The translations under genes and the position numbers were made by a program. The notes beneath the pieces were generated by a model that saw only the letters and a program-made list of their open reading frames with translations, did not search any database and was not told the DNA's origin. Shown piece after piece: positions 9,535 through 19,200 of a stretch of 64,000 nucleotides of DNA. Source of the stretch: Bin5 sp965261695 (lineage in GTDB: Bacteria > Chloroflexota > Anaerolineae > Caldilineales > Caldilineaceae); NCBI GenBank assembly GCA_965261695.1, contig OZ253474.1, positions 1,302,001 through 1,366,000 on the forward strand, given 5' to 3'. Numbering within the stretch: position 1 is the stretch's first letter; the number at the start of each line of letters is the position of its first letter.

Positions 9535-11082
9535 CTAGATTCGTGTATTGTCGTTAACTTGCCTTGGGAGACCTGTCAGACCGGTATCTCTTGTCCCCCG
9601 GTTGGCCTTCCAGGGGAATGATTGCACTGTCTTCCCTATCGATAGCCCTTGAGCCGTGCCAATGAGAGATCTTCCAGAGGGATAGATGTTGCGCCTAGCC
9701 ATCGCGGGAAGGGTTTTGACCATCTTGGGGAATGCTTTGACTGCCTCCCCAATGGCGGAATGATCTAGAAACTGCTGTCGTTCCACAACGGCCCACCACC
9801 CCTTGGCCAGTCTGACTCCCTTCGCTCCCATGAGGGCCAGAGATGCAGCCTGAAGCACTATCAACGCCGGCGCAAAAATAGGGATTAGGAAAGGGAAGAG
9901 CAGGGAGATTCCGACGATTATGCCGGTCGTGACGAACGCCCCACCACCTTCTGTGACTCCTGAACGCACGACAATTTGCGCCATCTCGCGCCCTGAGATC
10001 TTGCCTTCCGCATAGTCCAGGCCGCACTCCAGACAGGCCAGTGTACTGCCGACAACGCCCGCCACTAACGCACCTTTGACCATACCGCTCGCAGTTTGCG
10101 CGACGGCAGCGCGAACGGCATCAGAGCGCATGACAGCTTTGGCGTCGGCTATGCCCGCCAGACTCATTGGTATGGGTCCCAGAGAGCGGTTCTTCTCGGA
10201 GGCCCACCAGATCGCGTTGTCCGCGGTCGATGATCCCCCCCATGATCTGGGGATAATGTGGGACCACTCCTTACCTTGGTGAAACTTCCACAGCGATTCG
10301 GGGCCGCCTGCACGTACTTGGGCAGGGATGCTCTTCCAAACTGCTTGGGCCTGAGAAAGACTCTTATGTTCGTTTCCAGCCCACTGATACTTCACCTTTA
10401 GAATCGCTGGCAAATTGCTGAAGTCAAGGTTGCGCCTAAATGCATAGAGAAATTGGCCCGCCACCCATAGCGCCCCTGCACTTGACGATAGCAGCTCGAT
10501 ATAGGACGGCCTGAACAACCTCCTGAACCGATTGCCGCTGCCGTTATGGCCGTGTTGAACGACATGTTGCCTTTCCCGACCATACAAGCGCAAACGCCGT
10601 TGACTGTAGCCGTAGCTGGAGACGTGCCGCTCACCGTAGCTGTAGACCCGTCGGGTTCCGTAACTACGGACATTTCGGTCGCCAATGTGGTTGCCGCGCC
10701 GGCTACCGTAACTTCGAATATTGCGGTCGCCAATGTGGTTGCCGCGTCGGCTACCGTAGCTTCGGACGCGTCGTTCTCCATGTGGCCTCTTTGGACCATG
10801 CAATGCACGGCAGGAGCGCCGACATCGATACCTGCCGACGTAGCTGCTGTTATGTCCATTCTGAACTTTCGGCCTATAGGGTCGTACAGGGGAAGATTCG
10901 TGAGGCGGAATAGCGGATACCCGGGTCAAGAGCTGCTCGACCTTGGCGGCCGCGTCCGGCATTTGTCGGGGCGAAGAAGCGCCCTTGGCGGCTTCCCTCT
11001 GAAGTCCAAAACGAATAATAGAGGCAGCTCTTGTGGCCGCATGCCCGAGTCCACGACGGGTGGCAGAAGTACCCTTGGTCAC
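9535..11082 (-). CDS. HNH-like/membrane protein, paralogue C with repetitive Arg/Ser/Tyr/Gly N-terminus
   Basis: 515 residues from a GTG at 11082 with GGAG 7 nt upstream. Residues from about 195 match paralogues A and B: LWVAGQFL, WSHIIPRSWGG around H275, NAIWWASEKNRSLG, then two Gly-rich hydrophobic segments including FPFLIPIFAPALIVLQ. The first 190 residues are different: there is no Tat motif or signal peptide. Residues 107-168 form degenerate 8-residue repeats (RSYGSRRG/NHIGDRNI). That repeat is open in several frames, including on the plus strand, so the true N-terminus is uncertain. Translation might instead start closer to residue 195. It is the first gene of the minus-strand array. 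Confidence 0.6.
   Translation of the reverse strand: MTKGTSATRRGLGHAATRAASIIRFGLQREAAKGASSPRQMPDAAAKVEQLLTRVSAIPPHESSPVRPYRPKVQNGHNSSYVGRYRCRRSCRALHGPKRPHGERRVRSYGSRRGNHIGDRNIRSYGSRRGNHIGDRNVRSYGTRRVYSYGERHVSSYGYSQRRLRLYGRERQHVVQHGHNGSGNRFRRLFRPSYIELLSSSAGALWVAGQFLYAFRRNLDFSNLPAILKVKYQWAGNEHKSLSQAQAVWKSIPAQVRAGGPESLWKFHQGKEWSHIIPRSWGGSSTADNAIWWASEKNRSLGPIPMSLAGIADAKAVMRSDAVRAAVAQTASGMVKGALVAGVVGSTLACLECGLDYAEGKISGREMAQIVVRSGVTEGGGAFVTTGIIVGISLLFPFLIPIFAPALIVLQAASLALMGAKGVRLAKGWWAVVERQQFLDHSAIGEAVKAFPKMVKTLPAMARRNIYPSGRSLIGTAQGLSIGKTVQSFPWKANRGTRDTGLTGLPRQVNDNTRI
10579..10764. repeat. Degenerate 24-bp tandem repeat inside paralogue C
   Basis: A 24-bp periodicity runs through this stretch. A 48-bp double unit beginning GGTCGCCAATGTGGTTGCCG occurs twice almost identically (about 10678-10773), and looser copies extend to about 10580. 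On the minus strand it encodes RSYGSRRG and NHIGDRNI octapeptides. On the plus strand it encodes a Val/Ala-rich pattern (SVANVVAA, ATVTSNIA). All frames lack stops, so the coding frame cannot be decided by inspection. Confidence 0.65.
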
Positions 11083-11156
11083 TGTTTACTCCATTCGCTG
11101 TGGATAAGTATCATGCTTGCGTTTCCTTAGCAGTAGAAGATCGCATTCTGACAGGC

Positions 11157-11990
11157 CTATCCCCCCAGCGCCAGCCCCTTGAACGCCTCCACCTGGCCGC
11201 GGATGGCGCGCTCAGTCGGCAGGCGTTCGATGCTGGAGGCGCCGAAGAAACCGGCGATGCCGGGCATCATGCGCAGGGCCGCGCCCACGTTCTCAGGCTC
11301 GTCGAAGGGGCCGCCGTGACAGATCACCATCTGCTCCGGGTTGACGGCGCGGCCGGCCGCGGCCATCTCCTGCACCTTGTCGACCGCCTCCTCCAGCGTA
11401 AATGCAACCGCAGCGCCGATGCTGCCGGCCGTCGTCAGACCAACGTGGGCGACCAGCAGGTCGGCGCCGGCCTCGGCCATGGCGGTGGCTTCCTCCGGCG
11501 TAAAGACATAGGGCGCGGTGAAAAGGTCCAACTGATTGGCGATGGCGATCGCCTCGACCTCCTTGTCGAAGCCCATGCCGGTGCCCTCCAGGTTGTCGCG
11601 GAATGTACCGTCGATGAGGCCGACCGTGGGAAAGTTCTGCACGCCGCTGAAGCCCATCTGCTTGAGCTGCTTGAGGAAGACATGCTTGAGGCGGAAGGGG
11701 TCGGTGCCGCAAACTCCGGCCAGAACCGGCGTATCCTGCACGATCGGCAGCACCTCGGCCGCCATCTCGACGACAATGGCATTGGCGTCGCCGTAGGGCA
11801 TCATGCCGGAGAGCGAGCCGCGCCCGGCCATGCGGAAACGGCCGGAGTTATAGATGATGATCAGATCGGCGCCGCCGGCTTCGGCGAGCTTGGCCGAAAT
11901 GCCGGTGCCTGCGCCGCAGCCGACGATCGGACGGCCGGCGGCCTGCTGGGCGTGGAGCCGGGCGAGAATCTCTTTTCTCGGGATCGACAT
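11157..11990 (-). CDS. TIM-barrel partner of UPF0261 (phosphoenolpyruvate hydrolase-like family)
   Basis: 277 residues. The N-terminus MSIPRKEILARLHAQQAAGR, the motif GCGAGTGISAKLAEAGGADL and the internal GFSGVQNFPTVGLIDG are characteristic of the TIM-barrel signal-transduction/phosphoenolpyruvate-hydrolase-like family. These proteins pair with UPF0261 proteins. In plants and fungi the two are fused, as in tomato Tm-1. Here they are adjacent separate genes, with this one 60 bp downstream of the UPF0261 stop. The substrate is not established; the context suggests sugar-acid or related catabolism. Length is normal for the family. Confidence 0.85.
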   Translation of the reverse strand: MSIPRKEILARLHAQQAAGRPIVGCGAGTGISAKLAEAGGADLIIIYNSGRFRMAGRGSLSGMMPYGDANAIVVEMAAEVLPIVQDTPVLAGVCGTDPFRLKHVFLKQLKQMGFSGVQNFPTVGLIDGTFRDNLEGTGMGFDKEVEAIAIANQLDLFTAPYVFTPEEATAMAEAGADLLVAHVGLTTAGSIGAAVAFTLEEAVDKVQEMAAAGRAVNPEQMVICHGGPFDEPENVGAALRMMPGIAGFFGASSIERLPTERAIRGQVEAFKGLALGG

Positions 11991-12050
11991 ATGGGGCGCT
12001 CCTTCAGATAGCGTGTTGCGTATTGCTTAAGGTGGGGCGGACCGCGCGCG

Positions 12051-13271
12051 CTATGTCTGCGCGCGCAGCATCTCCAGCAGCAGGGCGACCGCTTTCTCTG
12101 CAAACTCCGGGTCGTTGATGTTGGCGTCCATCTCGATCAGCGGGATGTCGGCGCGCAGGTCCGCTTTGAGCGCATCGAAACAGGCCTGGTCGGCGGCCGG
12201 ATCCCAGAAGCGATCACCTTCACTGTCCAACATTGAGACGCCCTTCAAGGGGATCAACACGGTCACCTTGCCGGGCTGGGCGGCGTTGGCGGCCGCGGCC
12301 AGCATCGCGCCCATCTGCCGGTTCTCCTCCGCATTGGTGCGCAGGAGGGTGACTTCCGGGTTCCACTCGTAGAGCGTGCGCTCGCGGTACTGCTGCGGCA
12401 CCGTCTCGATGCCGCCGAAGTTGGCCATGTCCACACAGCCGGGCACGATGACCGTGGGGATGCCTTGGCGCGGCGCGGCCTGGGCCCGTTCCGGCCCGGC
12501 GTTGAATACGCCGCCGCAGATTTCGTCCGCCAGCTCGGTGGTGGTGATGTCGAGACAGCCGGTGATGTAGCCGTCGCTGATCAGGTCCTCCATCGTGCGC
12601 CCGCCGCTGCCGGTGGCGTGGAAGACCAGAACTTCGTAGCCCACCGCCTCCAGCAGGCCGCGCGCATGGTCGACAGCCGCGGTCGTGTTGCCGAACATGG
12701 AGGCCGCGATCAGCGGGCGCTCGTGGGCGGCGGCTTCCGCTTCGGTCTGCACCATGCCGGCGATGGCGCCGGCCGCGTTGGCGTAAATGGCGCGGCTGAG
12801 ACGGTTGATGCCGGCCACGTCAACGACAGAGGGCATGAAGGTGATGTCCTTGCTGCCGGCATAGGCGCTGACATCCCCGCCGCCCACGGTGGAGACCATC
12901 ACCTTGGGCACGCCGACGGGCAGCGTGCGCATGGCCGTGGTGGCGATGGAGGTGCCGCCGCTGCCGCCCATCCCCAGAATGCCGTCGAATCGCCCCTCGC
13001 CGTAGAGGCGCTCCACGACGGAGGCCAGCCCCTGCGCCATCGTCCGCATGGCCTCATCCTTGTGCGTGCCGGCGGCCAGATAGGCCAGATCGCCGCCGCC
13101 GGCCGCGGCCACCTCGGCGCGGCTCACCTCCGGTTCAAAGGCCGGTTGGCCCATCACGCCGAAATCGACCACGACGGTCTGCAAGCCGGCAGCTTCGATC
13201 AGATCCTTGACAAACGCGTACTCGACGCCCTTTGTGTCCAGCGCGCCGACGAGAAGAACGGTTGCGGACAT
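12051..13271 (-). CDS. UPF0261 / Tm-1-like ATP-binding domain protein
   Basis: 406 residues, full length. Recognised from VLLVGALDTKGVEYAFVKDL at the N-terminus, GMGGSGGTSIATTAMRTLP in the first half, HATGSGGRTMEDLISDGYI, and the C-terminal VLIPLKGVSMLDSEGDRFWD. The family has a two-domain fold, and the tomato Tm-1 homologue binds ATP. The bacterial reaction is not known. It is followed at 60 bp by its usual TIM-barrel partner and preceded by a Gfo/Idh oxidoreductase and a cupin on the same strand, so a four-gene operon is likely. Confidence 0.88.
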   Translation of the reverse strand: MSATVLLVGALDTKGVEYAFVKDLIEAAGLQTVVVDFGVMGQPAFEPEVSRAEVAAAGGGDLAYLAAGTHKDEAMRTMAQGLASVVERLYGEGRFDGILGMGGSGGTSIATTAMRTLPVGVPKVMVSTVGGGDVSAYAGSKDITFMPSVVDVAGINRLSRAIYANAAGAIAGMVQTEAEAAAHERPLIAASMFGNTTAAVDHARGLLEAVGYEVLVFHATGSGGRTMEDLISDGYITGCLDITTTELADEICGGVFNAGPERAQAAPRQGIPTVIVPGCVDMANFGGIETVPQQYRERTLYEWNPEVTLLRTNAEENRQMGAMLAAAANAAQPGKVTVLIPLKGVSMLDSEGDRFWDPAADQACFDALKADLRADIPLIEMDANINDPEFAEKAVALLLEMLRAQT

Positions 13272-13445
13272 GGCATTGCTCCTGTGATGTGGTTTTTAAC
13301 GGCCTTTGACTGCTTCGGATCTTTTTGGTATTGCGTATTGCGCCGTTTGCTGTTCTCAGGCGTTCTTGTCTTGCAGGCTTTGTACAAGAGAGATGGTGTC
13401 AAGAAGAAGAGGGTACAGATGCTCCCGCATCCCGCTCCATTGTCC

Positions 13446-14543
13446 TCACTTCTCGCCCAGGCGCGTCATTTCATCCCTTTGTTGCGCCCGGCGCAGGAAC
13501 TCCTGGACTTTGACCGGTTGGCCGGTGTGGCTGCTCTCGATGGCGGAAAAGATCAGAGCGACCGACTGGATGTTGGCCTCAACATTGGTCTCCATCGGCG
13601 GGCCGCCGTCCAGCCAATCCAGGAACTGGGCAATGAGCCACTCGTTCCTCCACTTGGGCTGCTCCAGCAACGGAATCTCCTCGCCCTGGCCTTCACGGCT
13701 GAACTGCCTGGGCTGATAGGGGAAACGCTCGATGCGGCGGTTGTCCATGATCAGCGTCTCGTGCTCGCATTCGGCGCGGACATACTCACGCGCCCAGCCG
13801 TTGAAGCCGCAGGCGTTGGTCTTTGCCCCCTCATAGGTGGCGCGCACACCGTTCGCGAAAGTCATCATCACATGGCCCTGCGAGCCGGAGGCGTACTCGC
13901 CCCAGGACGGGTTCCAGGTCTGGGCGTAAAGCGTGTCGCAGTGGGCGCCGGCCAAGTCGGCGATGATGTCCAGATGATGCACCGAGCCTTCGATCATCAG
14001 GGCCTCTTCCATCGTGTTACGGAAGTGCGCGCCCGAGTCGCCGAAGTTGCGCAACCCGCAGGTAAAGCGGCAGACGATGTAGTCGATGACGCCGGAGCTT
14101 CCCGAACGCAACGCCTGGCGCAGGGTCGTCTTGTCCTGGTCGAAGCGATGGCTCATGGTCACGCCCATCTTCTTGCCTTGCCGCTTCACTTTGCGGGCGA
14201 TGCGCACAGAAGCTTCAAGCGTATCGGCGATCGGTTTCTCCGAAATGATGTCCATGTCGTGGGCCAGCGCGAGATCCACGACCGATTCGTGAAAGGCCGG
14301 CGGGACGACAACGGAACAAAAATCTGCCGGGTTGTCATCGAAGGCCTGCTCGATATCGGTGTAGCACTTCTCCGGCGGCAGTCCCAGATGCTGTTGGGCG
14401 TTGATGTGAACGTCCGGGTTGATGTCGACGGCGGCCACGACTTCGATGCGGCCATCGGCAATGTTGGGCGACAAAAAGCGGGCGCACCAGCCGTTGCCCT
14501 GTCCGCCCGTCCCCACCTGAATCATGCGGTACTTGTTGGTCAT
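13446..14543 (-). CDS. Gfo/Idh/MocA family NAD(P)-dependent oxidoreductase
   Basis: 365 residues. The N-terminal Rossmann fold has IQVGTGGQGNGW, the dinucleotide-binding glycines, and the EKPIADTLE motif near residue 105 marks the family's catalytic Lys-Pro segment. The C-terminal substrate domain contains GSVHHLDIIADLAGA and an HVMMTFANG strand. Such enzymes oxidise or epimerise sugars, inositols and related polyols. It lies between the cupin gene (51 bp upstream) and UPF0261 (174 bp downstream), which suggests a shared catabolic pathway. The exact substrate cannot be told from sequence. Confidence 0.88.
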   Translation of the reverse strand: MTNKYRMIQVGTGGQGNGWCARFLSPNIADGRIEVVAAVDINPDVHINAQQHLGLPPEKCYTDIEQAFDDNPADFCSVVVPPAFHESVVDLALAHDMDIISEKPIADTLEASVRIARKVKRQGKKMGVTMSHRFDQDKTTLRQALRSGSSGVIDYIVCRFTCGLRNFGDSGAHFRNTMEEALMIEGSVHHLDIIADLAGAHCDTLYAQTWNPSWGEYASGSQGHVMMTFANGVRATYEGAKTNACGFNGWAREYVRAECEHETLIMDNRRIERFPYQPRQFSREGQGEEIPLLEQPKWRNEWLIAQFLDWLDGGPPMETNVEANIQSVALIFSAIESSHTGQPVKVQEFLRRAQQRDEMTRLGEK

Positions 14544-14594
14544 ATCGGGATTCCTGTCAGCGTGGATATTGCGGGCCCGTTGTCCTGGCGGGCT

Positions 14595-14993
14595 TCAACG
14601 CAGAGAACGCCACGGCTCCTCTTCAAACACATCGACCAGGGCATAGCCTTCTTCGCCGATACAGGGGCCGAGAATGGCAAGCAGTTTGGCCGGGCTGCCC
14701 GAGTCGTTGAAGGAAGCGTGGACCACATCCGCGCCAATGAAAACGGAGTCACCGCTGGAGAGTTGCCGCTTCTCCTGCTCGATCCACTGCTCAATCGAGC
14801 CGCTGATGACGTAGATCACCTCCTCCTGTTCGGGATGTTTGTGGAAGGCATGGCCCTGGCCGGTCTCCAGCGTCACTTCGATGACGACCAGGTCCCGCGC
14901 CGCGGTCGTGGCGGGCCGGCTGGCCCAGCCCATGACACCCCAATCCACGTGATCTCGCTCCATCGTGTCGGCAGTGATAAACTTACCCTTCAT
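14595..14993 (-). CDS. Small cupin-domain protein
   Basis: 132 residues from the ATG at 14993, which has AGGAG 10 nt upstream; the longer frame to 15086 has no such site. The cupin signature is visible as GHAFHKHPEQEEVIYVISGS followed by GDSVFIGADVVHASFN, giving the HxH...E...H metal-binding set of a single-domain cupin. The protein begins MKGKFITADTMERDHVDWGV. It is the first gene of the minus-strand operon, upstream of the Gfo/Idh oxidoreductase. Probably a metal-dependent isomerase or a binding protein acting on a carbohydrate-like compound. Confidence 0.85.
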   Translation of the reverse strand: MKGKFITADTMERDHVDWGVMGWASRPATTAARDLVVIEVTLETGQGHAFHKHPEQEEVIYVISGSIEQWIEQEKRQLSSGDSVFIGADVVHASFNDSGSPAKLLAILGPCIGEEGYALVDVFEEEPWRSLR

Positions 14994-15239
14994 TGTGATT
15001 GCTCCTGATCGTTTGTACCGGTTGGAAAGTTTGGCAACTGCGGTGATTTTTGCCGCGACAGTATACCATAGCGGTGGCGCGTCCACACCTCGGAACGTCT
15101 TCCTCTATCGCGTCGCCGCGCCCGACCGCGGCAGCGGCCGGACACGGTTCAAGGTATGAAAATCGAAGAAGAAGCGACGACAATGCAGCCCCCGGCTTCC
15201 GGCCGCTCCACGCCCTTTCATCCACATGGAGAATGACCT

Positions 15240-15719
15240 ATGTCCGCAGAACGCAGAGCCGACTTGACGCAGAGATTGAACGAGTCGCGCGCGGCGCTGT
15301 TCGAACTTCTAGACGGCCTCCCGCCGGGACAGTGGCGCACGCCGGTGTTCAGCGAAGGCGACACCTGGACGGTTGCCACCGTACTCGCCCATCTGGTGGA
15401 AAGTGAACGGGGCATGAGCATCCACGTCCACAAGATCCGCAAGGGCGAGGCCACGATCGCGCAGGACTTCGACCTGGAACGCTGGAACGCCGGCCTAACC
15501 CGGCGCACGGGGGATGTCGTGCCCGAAGAGCTGATGGCCAACGCGGTCGCCACCCGCGCCAAGACGCTTGAGGTGATGAACTCGCTCAAAGACGACGAGT
15601 GGGAGTTGACCGGCCGCCACCCATCACGCGGCGAGATCAGCGTCGTCCAGTATTATGAGACGATCCACGCCCATGAGGTCGGCCATCTGCGGGATATGCG
15701 GGCGGCGCTGGGGGTGTGA
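15240..15719 (+). CDS. DinB-family protein
   Basis: 159 residues. A four-helix DinB/YfiT-like domain is recognised from RLNESRAALFELLDGLPPGQ, then TVATVLAHLVESERGMSIHV and, near the C-terminus, VVQYYETIHAHEVGHLRDM. His residues at the helix-2 and helix-4 positions (AHLVE, HAHEVGHL) fit the family's metal triad. These proteins often act as thiol- or metal-dependent transferases such as bacillithiol transferase, but this one's substrate is unknown. GGAG precedes the ATG. It stands alone on the plus strand, divergent from the cupin operon. Confidence 0.82.
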   Translation: MSAERRADLTQRLNESRAALFELLDGLPPGQWRTPVFSEGDTWTVATVLAHLVESERGMSIHVHKIRKGEATIAQDFDLERWNAGLTRRTGDVVPEELMANAVATRAKTLEVMNSLKDDEWELTGRHPSRGEISVVQYYETIHAHEVGHLRDMRAALGV

Positions 15720-15870
15720 AGAAGGGAGCGACCTCTGTTCTGTCTGAATTGATCATGTCGGGAGGTCAACCGACAACGCCGAAAGCGGCTGACGGAGGAT
15801 TCCGCCTGGATGGACCGGAGACTCGACGGAAAGGCGTCCTTGGCCTGTGGAACTTATACCCCAGACTATC
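15720..15870. other. Intergenic spacer before the left inverted repeat
   Basis: Nothing convincing was found. A GTG-started frame (15716-15937) overlaps the DinB stop, but it lacks family similarity and runs into the inverted repeat. Confidence 0.5.
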
Positions 15871-16136
15871 AGGGCAATCGCATCAAAATTTGTATGCCAA
15901 TTCCGTCGGAACTCCGCGCAGAAGAACGTTGTTATAAGTGGAAATCGATGACAGCCCGCTGAATGACGTAATGACGTTGTTATTATGCCGCAACGAAGAC
16001 CATCAGGCGCCGAAAATAGTTAGATTCTTAGCCTGAGTGCCATGATTCGTACAGCTGTCAGTGATCTGACCCCGAACTGGAAAAGATTCAGCCAGCATTG
16101 CGAGGTTTTGACCCTATTGGATGCAATTGCCCTGAA
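15871..16136 (+). repeat. Left arm of long imperfect inverted repeat flanking the kinase-helicase/PLD module
   Basis: Reading forward from 15871, the sequence matches the reverse complement of 21627-21884 along most of its length. Shared stretches in order include GGCAATCGCATC, CCAATTCCGTC, GACAGCC..GCTGAATGA, a 21-bp identical block starting TGAGTGCCATGATTC (16034-16054), GAACTGGAA, TTGCGAGGT and GATGCAATT. The two arms are diverged by small changes and gaps. They bracket the two-gene module exactly, with about 93 bp between this arm and the kinase start. Confidence 0.8.
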
Positions 16137-16146
16137 CAGCGCAGAA

Positions 16147-16176
16147 TTGTCAGCAGGTAGTCCTCAGTGGTAATAT
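16147..16176 (+). promoter_or_regulatory. Candidate sigma70-type promoter of the kinase-helicase operon
   Basis: TTGTCA at 16147-16152 and TAATAT at 16171-16176 are separated by 18 bp, 53 bp before the kinase ATG and just inside the left inverted repeat. The -35 box matches the consensus well and the -10 box is fair. This is a prediction by pattern only. Confidence 0.4.
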
Positions 16177-16228
16177 TACAATAAGTCTGGAAGATATCTC
16201 AGAAGAGACTTGTATTCTCCTAGGTGAA

Positions 16229-19200
16229 ATGATGGTCAGTCAAAAGCCTGTTCGAGAAAAAATCATTGCGGAGCGATACGCCCTTCAAGACCAAATTGGG
16301 AATGGCAGAATGAGTTCTGTCTATCTTGCGCTTGATCGCGCCTCTGAAAACTCTCAAGTCGCCGTAAAGATATTGAATACATCCCACACTGATGAAATTA
16401 AACGGGAGTTGTTCAAACGTGAGACCAGCGCCTTGAAAAGGTTGAGGCATCCGAACATAGTCGGTCTCTTAAACAGCAATTGGTCAGAGCCCGAAGAGTC
16501 GTTCTACCTTGTACTGGAATACCTGCCTTACTCACTGGACAGGTATCTGAAAGGTGAATTAAGGTCACAACTCGGCAAGCTCGATTCATACCGCGTTATG
16601 CGTGAACTTGCCGAGGCTCTTGCCCACGCGCACTCGGAGAATGTGATTCACCGCGACATTAAACCGTCGAACATTCTGTTTGATTCAATCGGCCGTCCCA
16701 AGCTGACGGATTTTGGCATCAGTAAACTCATTACCCAACTGACCGTTGGAGAGACTCTTGCGGGATTCTGGAGTAGTGGGTATGCATCGCCTGAGCAACG
16801 AGCGGGCGCAACTACGGGTCCCGAATCAGATATTTACTCATTGGGGTCTGTCTTCTTCCACTTACTTACCGGCCAAGAACCTCCCCCAGAAGGTCCAACC
16901 CCCGAAATGGTGGATGAATGGGTAGATCGTCTGCCCCCACTCAGGAATGTGTTGAAAAGAATGCTGGCGCATAAGCCGGAACAGCGGATTTCCAGTGGGG
17001 CGGCGTTGCTGTCAGCACTTGACGTTACTCGACGTTATGAAACCTTGCCGAGGCATTTCCTCATACTTACGAACACTGCTATTCGTGACGTTGTATCCTC
17101 GGGCTATGCTACAGCAGGGGACATTCAATCCGTCGCGGACGCTCTCATTGAAGACCTCGGGGGAATGGAGCTTGAGGACGTCTACATTCGCCGAGACCAG
17201 CGGGATAAGAAAGATGTAATTATTCTTGGAGATTCGCTCCGTCTAATCTGCGCTCCACATGAAAATGGAGATGCCCTTGCCATAAAGGCCGTTCATACCC
17301 CGTATCTTCCCCATCTTGAGGGTGAGAAAAGGCGCTCAATGTTATACCGGGCAATGTGGGAGCCGGTCGATTCAGAATTTCGTTCTGGGGAAGATAAATT
17401 CAATCTAGCAGAAGCAGCCGATGAACTGATCAGTCTATTGGCGAAGCTTGATACTTACGAAACTGTAGGTGCCGTGTCAAAAGGGCGGCGGCTCTCACGC
17501 CGTGACTTTATAGAGCATTGGAACATCGCGCTCAGGAAGAATCGTAGCCAAATAGAAGGACAAGCGCCAGAGCTAAGATACTCAGAGGTAATAGAAGCTC
17601 CAGACTACTTACAACTAACCCTGACCAATCCACCGCGGGACAACCTCAATTGGGAAGATGGTACTCCTCTCGCTGTTAGACAATCTACTCAGACTCGGAG
17701 CCTGCCAGTTGGGAACCTGGTGAGAATCCGTGGACGCGTTGTCGAAGTAGCCAGGCAAAGCAACCGGTTTCGCAGGGACGGCTCAACCGTCCCGGACATC
17801 CCGAAAAAGGGACTGTTAACGGTTAACGTCACGGAAGCCCTGTCCGCGAATACGCGTCAGCAAAATGCAGTAAATGCATTTCTTCATGATCAGATGGTTA
17901 ATCCTGACTTGGCTCGCGTTATAGTAGATCCATCCAACGCCACTCAAATTTCAGGAATGAGCCTCGAGTACTTCCAGACTTGGCTGTCGGACGACAAAAA
18001 GGAAGCGGTCCGGAGGGCTGTGTCTAGCAACGAACTGTTTCTCATTCAGGGACCTCCCGGAACTGGCAAGACCTCAGTAATCGCCGAGATTGTTCTCCAG
18101 GTTTTGAAGCGAGACCCAAGCACTCGAATCCTACTCACGTCCCAATCAAATGTTGCCGTTGACCACGCCTTAACACAAATCGCAGAAGCTGCGGGTGACC
18201 CACCTCCCGAGATGGTCCGGATAGGTCGATCTGAAAAAATTGGGCACGGCGGGGAAAATTGGACCCTAGACGAGCTCGCGAGTTTACTGCGGCAAGAAGT
18301 ATTGGAAAAATGTGCCCCCGAGCTTGCTAATCTACGATTGGCTGAACGGCAAGCTCGGCGGGCTATCAAAGCGACGGAAGCAGTTCCTGACTCTGAATTG
18401 GAAAGCACAGGTGAGTTAGAGGAGTGGATAGCGGAGGCGAAGGAAATCACAGAACAGCTACGAGAATATAGGCATGAGCAGTCCACTCTAGGGAGTGAGG
18501 CATCCGACACTACTAAAGACGCAATAGCGGACGAGGTGGAGCAAACTCAGGCCGAGTTGAAGGATCATCTTACCACACTGAATGAACTGTTGACCGAGCC
18601 GATTGACACTCATAACATGAGCGACGAGGATGTCTTGGCAGAAATCATAAGGGCTGCCGCGCCCTCCAGCCAGAGCGAGTCCGAGGCTGAAGACCCAGCA
18701 ATGCAAAAACTGCACAGGGTACAGGAGTTGCGCCGGACCCTTACAGATTGGACCAAGGTGGTTGGTCGCACGCAGGACTTCCAGGATTTGATTGGCAGTT
18801 CGTCGCGCGTTGTGGCCGCGACCTGTCTTTTCAGCGGCAAGCAACGCAAACAAGCCCAAACGGGAGAAGCTCGCTTCGATTGGGCAATCGTTGACGAAGC
18901 GGGACGGGCTACGGTTCCTGAGGTTCTCATTCCAATAGTTCAGTCCGAACGGGTGATCCTGGTAGGCGACGAACGCCAATTACCGCCAATGGTGGAGGAT
19001 GGGATTGGCGAATTATCTGATGATTCGTTAGATGAGCATAGTCTCGACACTAGTCTCTTTCAAACCATTGTAGAGCAGGCGGAGGAATCGGGTCACAACT
19101 ACCTTGCCAGTCTTCGCACACAGTATCGGATGCACCCGGCCATAGGTAATCTGGTCAGCAATGTATTCTACGAAGGCAAACTCAAAAACGAAGAACGAAG

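Noticed and set aside
10546..11130. Plus-strand frame with a Val/Ala-rich repeat
   Set aside because: The repeat is open in several frames, and the minus-strand frame joins homologous sequence shared with two paralogues; kept only as a note.
12465..15008. 847-codon open frame on the plus strand
   Set aside because: It is antisense to UPF0261, the Gfo/Idh gene and the cupin, all clearly real. High GC keeps the opposite frame open, and its sequence is His/Gly/Arg-rich without any family.
15716..15937. 73-codon frame overlapping the DinB stop by GTGA
   Set aside because: No family similarity, and it extends into the inverted repeat.
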